Source: Symsagittifera roscoffensis (taxonomy: Eukaryota > Xenacoelomorpha > Acoela > Convolutidae). Taken from it: 64,000 nucleotides of DNA. The notes beneath the pieces are model-generated. The model searched no databases. It saw only the letters and a program-made list of their open reading frames with translations, and had not been told where the DNA came from. Shown here one piece after another: positions 1-12,948 of this stretch; positions within the stretch are counted from its first letter, which is position 1; each line of letters begins with the position of its first letter. Where the stretch lies: the NCBI RefSeq assembly GCF_963678635.1, contig NC_087063.1, positions 67,436,727 through 67,500,726 of the forward strand. Reading direction: 5' to 3'. A program made the position numbers and the translations under genes.

Positions 1-1900
1 AAAATCGAGATTTTTTTTGATAAAGGTGACACAATTTCAAACACTGGAACCAGTTCAAAACAAGTATTTTTATATCCAATTATATTCTAAATAAATACCT
101 CTGTAAAATACTTAGAAATAACCAATCATGATCCATGACTAAAAGTTACAATAAATTGTAAGGCTGAAACTATTTATAGTTTCAGCCAGAGAAAAATTAA
201 TTTAACTGAGCAAACAGGTGCTCTTTCTTTATTCTACCCTAGCAACAATACCAGTATATAGTAGATCTATTAAGAAGTTGCATATTAAGAAGAAACCTAT
301 CCGGCCAAAAAATAAGATGGCGTGACGACCATCCCGGATTTAAACTAAACACCAGGGATTCTGACAGCAAAATTGAGAACAACCAAACTTATCTTGACCT
401 TCAAAAATGTTGCCCTGAGAACACTGTTAGCAAACATTCTGTTCTGGCTGCTTGTTCCCTATTTCACAACTCAAATGTAAGAAACAATGATAATAATTTC
501 AGTTTAGACTTTACGTTGAGTTGATAAGTGTTGATCAAATCCTTCAATTCTGCAAGAAGCAATGGGTTTTTATAAAGAGATATATCACAAAATACTTTCC
601 TATTCATACATGTTATTTGGAAGTAAGATAAAACTTGATTGAATTTTTGTCAACAATAGTGTTCTGCATGTACATTAAAACTTGCAAAAAAATTTCTATC
701 TTTACCAGAATAGTGATTAAAAGATCTGTCTTGCTTTATTTTGATAACTTCCGTAACAACAAAAACAAGTTCAGAATAAAAAATCCGCATCATTTTTACC
801 GCATCATTTTTTCACTAATAACATAATTAAAACAAAGTTTGCAGTTGTCAACCGTTTATTTAAACCGTACTGCATGGAAGGATGGGGTTAAACCATGCAA
901 TTATTTGAACCAAATACTTCAGAGTTCAGTGCTGTGAAAGCAAAACTCAAACTTCTAGGCCAAGAGTAGAGAAAACACCAAATCGGTTTCAGATTATCCA
1001 GACAAGAATTTAGAGAAATTGGAAAATAGAGGCTGTCCTTGATTTAAAAAAAACTCATTGCAAGCACAAGACAATCAGTACTAATCACTTATAGCTTTAT
1101 AGTTTGACAAAAACCAAATTTCTCATAAGCAGGCCATTAACGATTAGTTAAAAATGAGCACAGAGGACTATCTCGAATTGAGATATACCTGTCTCTAAAT
1201 TCAATTTTTCGCATTTGGATGGCACCAAAGAAAGAAAATAATTTCAATGACCAAATGGAAAACAAATTTGCGGTAGAGTACAGATTGTTCAGCAAAAGCT
1301 ACAGTTTTTTTTCACAGAAAAAATTGTCCAAATTCCGACTATTCGTCTTTGTGAGAGATCAAATCCTAATCCATTTCACTTTTTTGTTTTCAACTATATG
1401 TCTTATCAACAATTTTCTTGTATCTTTTCCTTATACTCCACCTTCTACGGCATTCGAAAGTTTCAGTAGTGGAACTTTTAAAGCTATTTTTTGAAACTTT
1501 TGATTGACTCAAAAACTAAATGCACAAATCTGAGATGAAGTTTTCAATTAAAAAAAAGAGTGGGAATCTCTCCTTCTCAAGCAATTATCCCTAAACAAAA
1601 TCAATTTGATGTATTTTTCTTGAACCTTGAGTAGCTGTTTGCCAGTTTTTTAAGCTCACTGCTTCTCATTGTGACTGCCTGTCTGAATTTGAACAATCGT
1701 TTTTAGAATAATTTATACAATTTACTTAAGAGTTATGCTAATTTATTATCATTAGTCTTATCATGATTTCGAATTAGAAAGGTTAACTTGTGGAATTTTT
1801 GGAATTTTTTTGATCTGCGCGTTTCCGTACATTATTCCGTACCGTAGTACACACAATTTTTCAATTTTATCAACATATTGTGTTTTTGTTTTTACATTTT
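1..1900. other. Non-coding A+T-rich stretch, nothing recognised
   Basis: I see no convincing exon here. The open frames (for example near 635-826 and 1219-1494) are short, A+T-rich, lack splice context and resemble no family I know. The only clear structure is the inverted repeat at 162-187, listed separately. Confidence 0.5.
162..187. repeat. Perfect 11-bp inverted repeat (hairpin)
   Basis: GGCTGAAACTA, a TTTA loop, then TAGTTTCAGCC form a perfect 11-bp stem with a 4-nt loop. It reads the same on both strands, so direction is undefined. It does not match the histone 3' stem-loop. No A-run, U-run or gene end sets its role. Confidence 0.8.
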
Positions 1901-2299
1901 TCAAAATGTTGAGAAGCTGTCCACCTGTTGAATACGATTTTAACGTGAACTGTTTAGTTGGAGAGGTAGAACTTTAATTTGAGCACTCTGGGGTAACCAC
2001 TAGTAAAGTGTGAGAATTGTATTGTTTCCGAAGCAGTTTATTTAGATTTTTAGAAATTAAAGATAACTATTGAAAACTGAGAACTCATAATTCCACAAAA
2101 GTTGAATCACAGGATTGCTTTTTTTTCAAAAATTGATAAACATAATTCAATGAAAAAAAAACTTACTTTCATGAAGCCTTTTTTATCCTTCTCAAAGCGC
2201 TAGCTTGAACTTCGAAAAAAGAAGAAAAAAACTTTTGATCAGTTTTCAAGTAAATGAGATAAAAATCAAAACTTTTTCAAGAGCTGCCTGTCGTTTGTC

Positions 2300-5200
2300 A
2301 AAAATTTGAAACACAATTAATGTCAAAAAAACTGATTCCATGTGATTCAACCGGTGAGTTTTCTCTAAGTAACGCAAAATTCTTGCTTCCATTGCTCAGA
2401 CTTATTGCCAATGAACACACTGTTGATGTTGAAAAGCCTTCTGTAACACATTTTTTGAACATTTTCAGCATTTCCAAACATTTGTAGAAATACCATTGTA
2501 TGACAGAAGCTCACAGAAAGTTTACTTGAAGCAATCGTAAAAAACTAAACTTTGCACTGAAGGTGAAGAAGGAATCAATCAATCAACGAATGGCTAATCA
2601 ATTCCATAGAGGAGCTCAAAAATTCAATTACAAGAAAAAAAGGATTCATAAAAACTCTTGTGGCAAAAACTCATCTCTATTAAACTTTTCTGTTTATGTA
2701 CCTTGTTTCCTTTGAAAGCATATCAAGTGACATTATTGGCAAAAGAAAGACAAAAAAAAACTGAAAAAAAAACTAACGCATTTTCTTCAAAAAAAGCTGA
2801 TAGATAACTGAGGAAATATTAAATACCAATAATGTTTTCTGTCTCTATTATTCTCGATAAATTTAAGATCCTTCTTTCAATTACTTGCTTACTAAAAACA
2901 ATGAAACTTGGTGAAAATTACCACTCAATGCTATGATTGAATTTTTCTTCTAAGCTGCCCACCACTCATTCGTAACGAATGTAGGTGCGAAACAACCATG
3001 CTTGCGTAGACCTTCCGCTTCCCATTTTCTTAAATACTTTTAGTCTGGGTAGCAATTACTTTTGACGCAGGTTGTGTGCGGTTGGCTCTGCAGACAATTT
3101 AGCATTAAGCAAATGAAGCTAACCTTGTTGTGTAGAAATCAAGGCGATGTCTTGCTGTCTATTCATTCATCAAACGGTTACAATCTAAGATAGCTGCGGA
3201 TCTGATTTTGTTGATATAAAGTTTTGAAAATTACCATAAAATCCAATCAAATATTTGTTCCAGCTACTACGTTTTGTTCTAAAAAACGCCATTGTGAGCA
3301 AAACAACTTATATCGTAAGTTTATTAACACGTATAGTTCACTTGAAGCTTTAAAAAACGCAACAAAAGCAGTTGAAACTCTTGAAAAAGTTTTCAATGCC
3401 TTCAAGTAGAAGCCTTGTTCAAAGTTTTGCTGCTTGAAGGAATAGCCAATTTCGAGTTTGTTTTGACTTGGAGTCCAAGATTATTGCCGTTTCTGGACCT
3501 GCAGTATCAATCAACCAAACAACTGAAAACATCAGCAGTGGAGGTTTAGTCTGGTCTTCATGAATTAAGGTATTGATTATCAAGGTATAAAATAAAATTA
3601 ACAGAAGACCGGATGCGATGAAAAAACTATTAAATATTTGAAAACCTGACTCTCTCAGAAAAACAGCGCACATGTTTTGGATTTGTCATGAGCACTTGCC
3701 GAACTGCGCTACCTTTTTTTGCTTAACTACTGCCTTTTTCTCTCAAAAAGAATGATTGTGCTCACTGGAAACGAAATCTGGATAGACGAGCAACGCCTTC
3801 ACTTCTGTGGGTGCCCACACATTGTCAAATTATGATACTCGCTCCATGCTGCGGTCCTACTCCAAGGTTCACCCCAGCAGAAAAGTTTTTTTGCCGCACT
3901 TCCAAGGTTCACCCCAGCAGAAAAGATTTTCACTGACTTTGTCAGTCTAGATAAAAAACTCTATGACAAAAATGTGAAAAAAACTTGCCCTAAAAGCTGA
4001 GATTTATCCACTCGTAAATTTTCATGCTCTCATCACTTTGAAATTTAGTAGAAAACATGCCATCGATCATATTAGAGGCGACCATAAATAACTTTGCTTC
4101 GACTGGTTATTCACTAGCGTAGATGAAATTGCTTAAATAACGAATTCTATCCTTATTCTTACGTAAAAAATTTGTCAAGACGAAAAAAGACTCTGCTCGA
4201 AGTTTGTAGACGAAAAAATTGAAGGGTGGCGAAGCAGGGTAGACAAAAAGAGTGTAATTTTGCAATTAAAAAAAATCATCAGAAGAGCTGTCATACTACG
4301 GAAGATTGCCACGATATCTCTGTATCGACTTCCAACCCTCAATATGTACCTTTGAAAAGTTTAGATCCGTCTACTTCGACTTTTACGGAAATGATTGTTT
4401 TTTCAACTATACCGCAAGTAACCTCGCAGAAGTTGCTGTTTTTAAATCTGAGATCAAAAACTGATTCGAAGTGGAATAATCGATTTATGCAAAAAAGCAT
4501 TTGAAAGAAAACAATATGTTTTTTCAATAAAAGGCCCGAATGATGAGAAAAGCTTTTAAAAAACTTTAAAAATTGCAACTTTCACTGAAGAGTCATCCAA
4601 ATTATCAGACTTTTGTAAGGAACTTTCGATTTTACTGAGCGAACAGTGATCCAAATTCTTCTAACTACTAAAAAATCAGGTTTAGGTTACATCGTGCCAT
4701 GTGACAACCAGGTGCTCAAGGAACTCCTTGAACGCTTTCAAGACTTTCCTATTGACTCTATAGAATTATTTGTGCAAATGGAACAGTTGAGTGAGGATGA
4801 GATTGACCTGCCTATGACACTTCTAAAATCCCAAACTCATGCTGACTGTAACAAACAAATACACGTATGTTACACTTGATCAATTGGTAAAGAAGTTATG
4901 CTTTAGTGAACGCATTAAAAAATTTAAGCCAGCAAAACACATCGCACTTTTTATTGAGCTGAATACACTTCCGCAAAAGACAGCAAAAAAGGTCCAAAAA
5001 GATCAAAAAAGATAATTCAATTAAAAATTTTGCCAGTTCAGCCTTCGATCTAAGTTTCATCAAACAGTTTTGATATATGAGGTTTTCTCATAATGACGAA
5101 CAAAATGCCATGATCTCTTCAACTTTTAACAGAAAAAATAGGATACTCCTACAATTATTGGTGCAGTTAATCAAAGCTTAACTAAAATGTTCATGTTTGA

Positions 5201-6250
5201 AAGCGAAATTTGAGTTGAAACTGTTCTGCAGCCATTAGATAGTATCAAATTTTATCAGGATTCCAATTTTTTCTAATTTCAAGGTGTCATCAACTACTCA
5301 CGCAATCATCACCTGTGCGTCACAGAAAAAAAGTAGTCCTGAAATTGAAATAAGATATGAATGGAAAACTGTTGGAGGAGTTTTTGGCCTCAAAACTTAA
5401 ATTGTACTCACTACAATTTAGATGTTGTTGGTTATTTTTAATCCCTACAAGTATCTCCTAAATTGGTTCGAGGATTTGATTGTTTTTTAGGTTTCTATAT
5501 ATGGCTTTTTTTAGATATGCACTATAAAGTGCAGGCAAAAAGTGTAAAAAAGCACGGTCAAAATTAACCAATAAATGATCAATTCGATTAAAATTATTCG
5601 AGTGAAAATTGTTACGAGCATAGCAAAAAAGCTTAAAATACAAACTTCAGCAACAAAGTTCCAATTTTTCCTTTAGACAGCAAACGATACTTTCCCTATG
5701 ATAGATAAAGCCCTCTAACTTTGGAGAATGACATGCTATTAACACTTTTGAGGACAACTTTAACACAAAAAACTTTTAAAAATTGGCCATATTGTTTGTT
5801 TTTCCAAATATATTTTGGTTTTTAAGTTTCTTAGAACTATTGTAAATTGATTTTCATTTTGTTGTTTTAAGAACGGTTTCACTGTTTCCCTGTTACCATG
5901 TATGTTCTGAATCATCTTGCTGTAATCCAAACTCATTCAATTTTTTTCAATCGTTTGTTCAACATTTTGTCTCAGCTTGCAAGTGTTTTTTGATGTTCAA
6001 AAAAAAAGTTAAACTGAACGAGACATCAAACAACTTTATCGGTAGTTTTATGTTACTAAAAACAATTTCCATAGAAATTTCCTTTGATAACTACTTGTTT
6101 TTTTCTGCAAATTTAATTCTTCATTTTTTTTTATTTTTGGTTTGTACACCAAAAATGCAATAGCTAACAGCCGATTAGCTGACTCACATGTAAAACTAGT
6201 ACATAATTAGTTGGAGTGCTCAAGATAAATTTCACTTCAAAATTTACACA
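2300..6250. repeat. Long duplicated module, copy A
   Basis: This stretch is collinear with about 6300-10500 at an offset near 4.6 kb. The best stretch is 3974-4213 against 8582-8821, where nearly every base matches. Other landmarks are the block around 2960-3010 (matching 7245-7290), the stretch 4860-4990 (matching 9450-9625) and 5890-6110 (matching 10145-10350). Fragments of frame survive, for example 4646-4879 (+) and a following frame at 4870-5010. They are interrupted by stops, several of which are shared with copy B. I cannot name the ancestral element or gene. Confidence 0.65.
3861..3925. repeat. Direct repeat of 25 bp, spaced 40 bp
   Basis: The 25-bp stretch beginning TCCAAGGTTCACCCCAGCAG occurs at 3861-3885 and again at 3901-3925. 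Copy B of the surrounding module (near 8490-8530) has only a single, diverged counterpart. The local duplication therefore arose after the two large copies separated. Confidence 0.85.
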
Positions 6251-6299
6251 ATAATTTTTTTTCCTACCAACCTCTTTTTTTAATCAAATCTATATCAAG

Positions 6300-9200
6300 C
6301 AAAAAACTTTAGCATTTCTAAACAGGCAGGAAACACTCATTGCCAATCATTGCCAGAAGATCACAGAAATTTTATTTCAAGAAATCGTAAAAAGTCAAAC
6401 TGCGCACTGAAACAGGGGAAAAAGTCATTGATTATTTAATGGCTAATCATGTCTTAAGTGGAGCTTACAAAATTCAACTACAAGAAAAAAATGGTTTCAT
6501 AAAGAATGGTTTCACTCCACGCCACTAAGTTTTTCTGTTTATGTACCTTGTTTCCTTTCGAAGCATATCTTGTGAATATTAACATCATGGAGCCAAAAAA
6601 TTGAAAAAATTAACACAATCGCTTCACAAAAGAGCTGATAGATAACTACTGAGGAAATATTAAACACAAAAAAAAAGAATTTTGTCTCTATCATGATCAT
6701 TCATTCAATTGTCTCAATTAATAAAAAATGAAACATGGTGAAAACTAACACTGGCTGCTATTCTTATTATTTTTTTTAAGCTACCTACCACTAACTACCA
6801 AAAAATCTTAGTTTTGCTAACAAAAAAGCCAAAAGGGAAGCCAAGTCAGCACATATGACTGAGGAAAGCAACCAGATCTTGTTGAAAGTGAGGTAAAACA
6901 TCAAATTTCGTTTTGTTTTCTGGTGTTGAATTTTTTGAGTGCCTCATTAACTTTGAAACCATTGTCTCTAACAAAAAATGAAAGTTTTTAAATTAAATTT
7001 TTACAAAGTTCTAGACAGTGAATATAGTTCAGACAACATTGTACTACAATGACAGAAAAAGTTTGCGGTGAACAATCATTCTTTTAACAGAACACGGGTG
7101 ACCGATAGCATACAACTGGTTTACTAAGGTTGGTGCAGCACAAAAGTTAACAATCTAAACAGCAAAATGTTGACCACGGCAGTGGCTCCCCCTCTTGTTT
7201 CCAGCTTGCCATCTAAGGTTGAAAATCTTTGCAAACATTCAAGAGGAACGTAGATGCGAAGCAACCATGCTTGTATAGAGCTTCCATTGCCATTTTTTTC
7301 AATAATATTAGTCTAGATAGTGTTTTCTACTGTGCCAACAATTGCAGAGGGTTGTATGCTGCTGACTGTGCAGGCATTTTCGCATTAAACGAAAGAAGCT
7401 AACCTTTTTGTGTAGATATGAAGATTATGTATTGCTGTCTTTTCATTCCTCTTAAAATGTTACAGCCTAAAGTTGCCTAAGTGGACCTCATTTTGGCGAT
7501 AAAATGTTTTGAAAACTACCTTTAAATTCTAATTGAAGATTTGTTCCAGCTTTTGGGTTGTATTCGATATAACGCCAACGTGGGGGAACGACTTTTTTTA
7601 AAGAGCTGCCCGTCATTTGTTAAAAATTTGGAACCAAGTTAATTTCCAAAAACTGAGTCCATGGGATTTAACAGGTGAGTCTTCTCTGAGCTTTGCAAAA
7701 TTATAGTTTCAATTGCCCAAACCCATGGCTATCGAACACACTGTTGAGGTTGAAAAATTTTCTGTAACATTTTTCTTCTGAAGCTAACCTTACTATGTAG
7801 ATATGATGATGATGATGTCTTGCTGTCAATTCATTCGTCAAAGTTTTACAATCATAGGTAGCTGCGGATCTGATTTTGTCGACAAAAAGTATTTAAAACT
7901 ACCACTGAGTTATAATCGAAGATTTGTTCCAGCGTTTGAGTTTTGCTAGAATTACGCCAACGTGAGAGAAGTGACTTATGTCGTAAGCTTTTTGACATGT
8001 ATAGTTCACGTGAAGTTTTAAGAAGTGCAAGAAAAACCGTTGAAGTTCTGAACAGTGCTTCTGCTCGAATGCATTGAAAATTTTTTTACTGCTTGAGGGA
8101 TTAGTCCAGTTGGCGTTTGTTTTGACCTGGCATCCGATTTTGATCCAGTTTCTGGACCTGCAGTATCATTTAACCAAATAACGGAATACATCAGTCCTTG
8201 AGTTTTCGTCTGGCTGTCGTAAAGTATGGCTTTGGTGCGCTCATTTAATACAAAAACAACAGAAGACCGGATACGCTGAAAAAACTGTTTTAATTTTGAA
8301 AACCTGACTCTCAGGGCAAATGATCTGAATTTGTCATGATCTTTTGCTGTTTAATTACTGCCGTTTTTCCAATAAAAAGAACGATTGGGCTCACTGGAAA
8401 CGCAATTTGGATAGACGGAGCAGCATCTTCACTCCTATTGGTGCCCACACATTGTCAAACAATGATAATAACTCCATACTGCGGTCCAACTGCAAGGTTC
8501 GCAGAATAGTTTTTTGGCTGTACATTGAGAACAAATTTTCACTGGCTTTGTCAGTCTAGATAAGAATACTTTAGGACAAAAATGTGAAAAAAAACGTGCC
8601 CTAAAAGCTGAGATTTATCCACCCGTAAAAGTTCATGCTCTCATCGCTTTGAAATCTAGTAGAAAACAAGCCATCGATCATATTAGAGACGACCGAAAAT
8701 AATTTTGCTTCGACTGGTTATTCACTAGCGTAGATGAAATCGCTTAAATAACGAATTCTATCCTTATTCTTATGTAATATTTTTTCAAGACAAAAAAAGA
8801 CTCTGCTCGAAGTTGTTAGACAAATAGCTTGAAAAGTGGCGAAGTAGGGTAGACAAAAAAGAGTGTAATTATGCAATTGAAAAAGTCATCGGAAGATGTG
8901 TCATACTGCAGGTGATTGCCACGATATCTTTGTATCGACCGACTTTCAACATTCAACATGTATCTTTGAAAAGTTGAAATCCTTCTCATACGACTTTTAC
9001 GGACATAATTGTTGTTTCAACTACACCGCAAGTAACCCTTACTGAGATCAAAAAACTGACTCCAGGTGGAGTGTAATCGAAATATGCGATGAAGCATCGG
9101 AAAAAAAGCAACACATTTGAAAAAAAGCATCGGAAAAAAAGCAAAAAGGCCGAATGATGGTAAAAGTTTTTTAAATACTTTTGAAAATAGCAATTGACTG

Positions 9201-10500
9201 AAGAATCATGCAAAAGTTCATTCTTCCCCGAAAAGAACTTGTTTTGTTGGGAAACTATTGATTCAAATTTTTCTAACAACTAAAAAACAGGTTAATTTAC
9301 ATCGTGCAATGTGACAACGAGGTGCTCAAAGAACTTCAATAGTTTCAAGATTTTCCTCCCTATAGAAGACCCTACCCTATCGAGTAAGTTGTCAGAATGA
9401 ACTGCCTACGCGGATGAAATAACAACACTTTTCAGAATCCCAAACTCATGCTGACTATAACAAACAAATATTAGTACGTATAGCACTCTTTGACCTTGAA
9501 ACTTTGTGTTCATTTGGGAACGACTTTATGCTTTATTGGCCGCGTTCAACAATTTCGACAAGCAAAGTACGCTGCACTTTTTGTTAAGCTGAACAAAGGT
9601 CTGCAAAAAGCAGCGAAAAAAGTGTCCTGGCAAAATAGCTTTAAGCCTTCGATGAAACCACAAAAAAAAACTGAGCTTCTTCAAAAAGTTTTATTATATG
9701 AGGGTTTGTAAAATAGCGACGAAAAAATGCCGTGATCTCTTCAAATTTTAACAAAAAAACACAATGCTACAACAAGTGTTGGTACAGTAAATTGAAACTA
9801 AACTAAAATATTCAAATTTGATTTCAATTATCTAAGAAATAAAACAGAAATTTGAGCTGAAAATATTCTGCAGCCGTTGGATAGTATGATAAATTCTGCA
9901 AAAACAAAAAACTGTTGTCAGGATTCCAAGTATTTTTTTAATTTGCATTATATCCCACGCAATCATTAAACTACTCACGCAATCGTCAACTGTGCATTAA
10001 CTGAAAAAGAAATAAGATCTGAGTGGAAAAAATGTTGGAGGATTTTATGGCCTAAAAGCCCAAATTTTACTAAGTTCCTAAGGCCCATTGTTATATGTTT
10101 TATCCATCTATTCATCTGTTGCAATCAATGAAACTGTTTAATTGATTTCCTGTTTTCAAGATGTTCTTCATCAACTTGCTGTAATTCAAACTCATTTTTT
10201 TTTCCAAGTATTGTTACAAAACTTTTTCTCAATTTTGCATGTTTTTTTATGTCCAGAAAAATTCAAAGTAAACGAGACCTCAAAGATAGTTTTCCGTGGG
10301 TTAAGACTACTAGAAACAATTTCCATTCCTTTTTCCATCGGTCCCTACTTGTTTTTTTAAAGTTTTGTATTGGTCTATACAACAAAAATTCAGTAGCAAA
10401 CACTCATGTAGTTGACCCACGTATACAACAACTAACTATATGTTTGGAGAAGTCATATTAAACCTCATTCAAACCTAACTCAAGCAAAAAAATATAAGCG
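6300..10500. repeat. Long duplicated module, copy B
   Basis: Diverged second copy of the module at 2300-6250. It holds an internal partial repeat of its own 5' section: the block at 7500-7600 recurs near 7870-7980. The frame at 9490-9711 (+) matches the copy A remnant around 4880-5010 at the amino-acid level, with shared residues such as AK..ALF..LN followed by AKKV. That suggests an ancient coding sequence. Elsewhere both copies carry the same stop codons, for example near 4088/8698 and 4134/8743, so decay began before duplication. Confidence 0.65.
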
Positions 10501-10860
10501 AAAAATCATCTTTAAAAACAGCAAAAATTTTGTTCGAATGTGCAACCCATATATTGAGTCGAGTTTTAAAATTCGTTTTGATGATATTATCTTTACAGAG
10601 TAACAATGCCAAATTTTGTCAAATTTTTCTATTACTGAAGATCCAGATTTAAGCTAAAGCCTAGAGTATGACCTCAATGAGTGCGGAGAACTCCTTGAAC
10701 ACTTCAAAGACGCCTCTACAAAAGAAAAGCACAATAAGTTTTCGAGCAGCACAAAATTTAACAATCTAAGGAGCAAAAAAGTGACCACGACAAACGCTTC
10801 ACTCGAAAGAGTTTTTCGAGCTTGCCAAATAAATGCAAAAATCTATTCGACACTGTGAGG
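10500..10860. repeat. Partial repeat of the A/B module
   Basis: A scrambled, partial copy of the module. The stretch around 10670-10740 resembles 4700-4760, and that around 10740-10850 resembles 7130-7250. There is no usable open frame. Confidence 0.45.
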
Positions 10861-12948
10861 CGGTTATTGTTGCGAATCGGCAACGCTTGCATACCGTTTC
10901 CATCGCTAATATTACAACAACGTTTGTCTAGGTAGTGTTGGACTATCGGACTAAGTGAATTAGAGCATAACAGTACAGACTGAAAATTGTTGTTTGCTCT
11001 ATGAAATTAATTGTCAAATAAAAAAATCCTTTACAAAATTGGGCACTTTTTTTTCAACTAGATTTTGGTTTTAAAGTTTCTTGCAAACTTTTTTATTTGT
11101 TTTTTTTCTATCAATTTGATGCTATAAGAAATTGAAAACTTCATTTATAATCTATATCACCTTGCTGTATTCGAAACTCATTCGATTGATTTGCAAAACT
11201 TGTCCCAAAACTTTGGCCTAAATTTACAAGCAGCTTTCTTATTGGCGAATTTTATAACAATTCAAACGAGATCTCAAAACACTTTTTTCTTTGGCGTAAA
11301 ATTACTAAAACCACTTTTCATGCAATTTACCATCGGTCACTACATTTTCAAGGTTTTTTGATAATAACACTTTGTAGTGTTTGTAATAATTTTTGCTTCA
11401 AAATGTTTTATCAGTTTGGTTTGTACACTAGATTTACAACTAGTCAACTAAAAAGTTGGAGAACTCAACTTAACTTTCAATCCAACTTTACATAATATTT
11501 TGTTTTTCCTGATGAAAATCTCTGTATAGATGAAAATCTATGCAAAACTGCAAGCCGGTTATTGTTGCGAAGCGGCAACGCTTGCATAGCATTTCCATCG
11601 CTAATATTACAACAACGTTTGTCTAGGTAGTATTGGACTATCGGACTAAGTGAATTAGAGCATAACAGTACAGACTGAAAATTGTTGTTTGCTCTATGAA
11701 ATTAATTGTCAAATAAAAAAATTCTTTACAAAACTGGGCACTTTTTTTCAACTAGATTTTGGTTTTTAAGTTTCTTGCAAACTTTTTTATTTGTTTTTTT
11801 TTCTATCAATTTGATGCTATAAGAATGTGAAAACTTCATTTATAATCTTTATCACCTTGCTGTATTCGAAACTCATTCGATTGTTTTGCAAAATTTGTCC
11901 CAAAATTTTGGCCTAAATTTACAAGCAGCTTTCTTATTGGCGAATTTTATAACAATTCAAACGAGATCTCAAAACACTTTTTTCTTTGGCGTAAAATTAC
12001 TAAAACCACATTTCATGCAATTTACCATTGGTCACTACATTTTCAAGGTTTTTTGATAATAACACTTTGTAGTGTTTGTAATAATTTTTGCTTCAAAATG
12101 TTTTTATCAGTTTGGTTTGTACACTAGATTTACAACTAGTCAACTAAAAAGTTGGAGAACTCAACTTAACTTTCAATCCAACTTTACATAATATTTTGTT
12201 TTTCCTGATGAAAATCTCTGTATAGATGAAAATCTATGCAAAACTGCAAGCCGGTTATTGTTGCGAAGCGGCAACGCTTGCATAGCATTTCCATCGCTAA
12301 TATTACAACAACGTTTGTCTAGGTAGTGTTGGACTATCGGACTAAGTGAATTAGAGCATAACAGTACAGACTGAAAATTGTTGTTTGCTCTATGAAATTA
12401 ATTGTCAAATAAAAAAATTCTTTACAAAACTGGGCACTTTTTTTCAACTAGATTTTGGTTTTTAAGTTTCTTGCAAACTTTTTTATTTGTTTTTTTTTTC
12501 TATCAATTTGATGCTATAAGAATGTGAAAACTTCATTTATAATCTTTATCACCTTGCTGTATTCGAAACTCATTCGATTGTTTTGCAAAATTTGTCCCAA
12601 AATTTTGGCCTAAATTTACAAGCAGCTTTCTTATTGGCGAATTTTATAACAATTCAAACGAGATCTCAAAACACTTTTTTCTTTGGCGTAAAATTACTAA
12701 AACCACATTTCATGCAATTTACCATTGGTCACTACATTTTCAAGGTTTTTTGATAATAACACTTTGTAGTGTTTGTAATAATTTTTGCTTCAAAATGTTT
12801 TTATCAGTTTGGTTTGTACACTAGATTTACAACTAGTCAACTAAAAAGTTGGAGAACTCAACTTAACTTTCAATCCAACTTTACATAATATTTTGTTTTT
12901 CCTGATGAAAATCTCTGTATAGATGAAAATCTATGCAAAACTGCAGGC
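10861..12948. repeat. Tandem repeat, three copies of a ~696-bp unit
   Basis: Units start at 10861, 11556 and 12252, each at the sequence CGGTTATTGTTGCGAA or a near match. A fourth start at 12949 opens a diverged remnant. Periods are 695, 696 and 697 bp. Units 2 and 3 are almost identical to each other, and unit 1 differs slightly more. The unit contains a segment that also occurs singly at about 5900, 10160 and 14920. The array is therefore a local amplification within the larger duplicated module. No open frame spans a unit. Confidence 0.92.

Noticed and set aside
10249-10461. Two overlapping plus-strand frames at 10.1-10.5 kb as genes
   Set aside because: They lie in a repeat segment present six times in the window, and the frames are not kept in the other copies.
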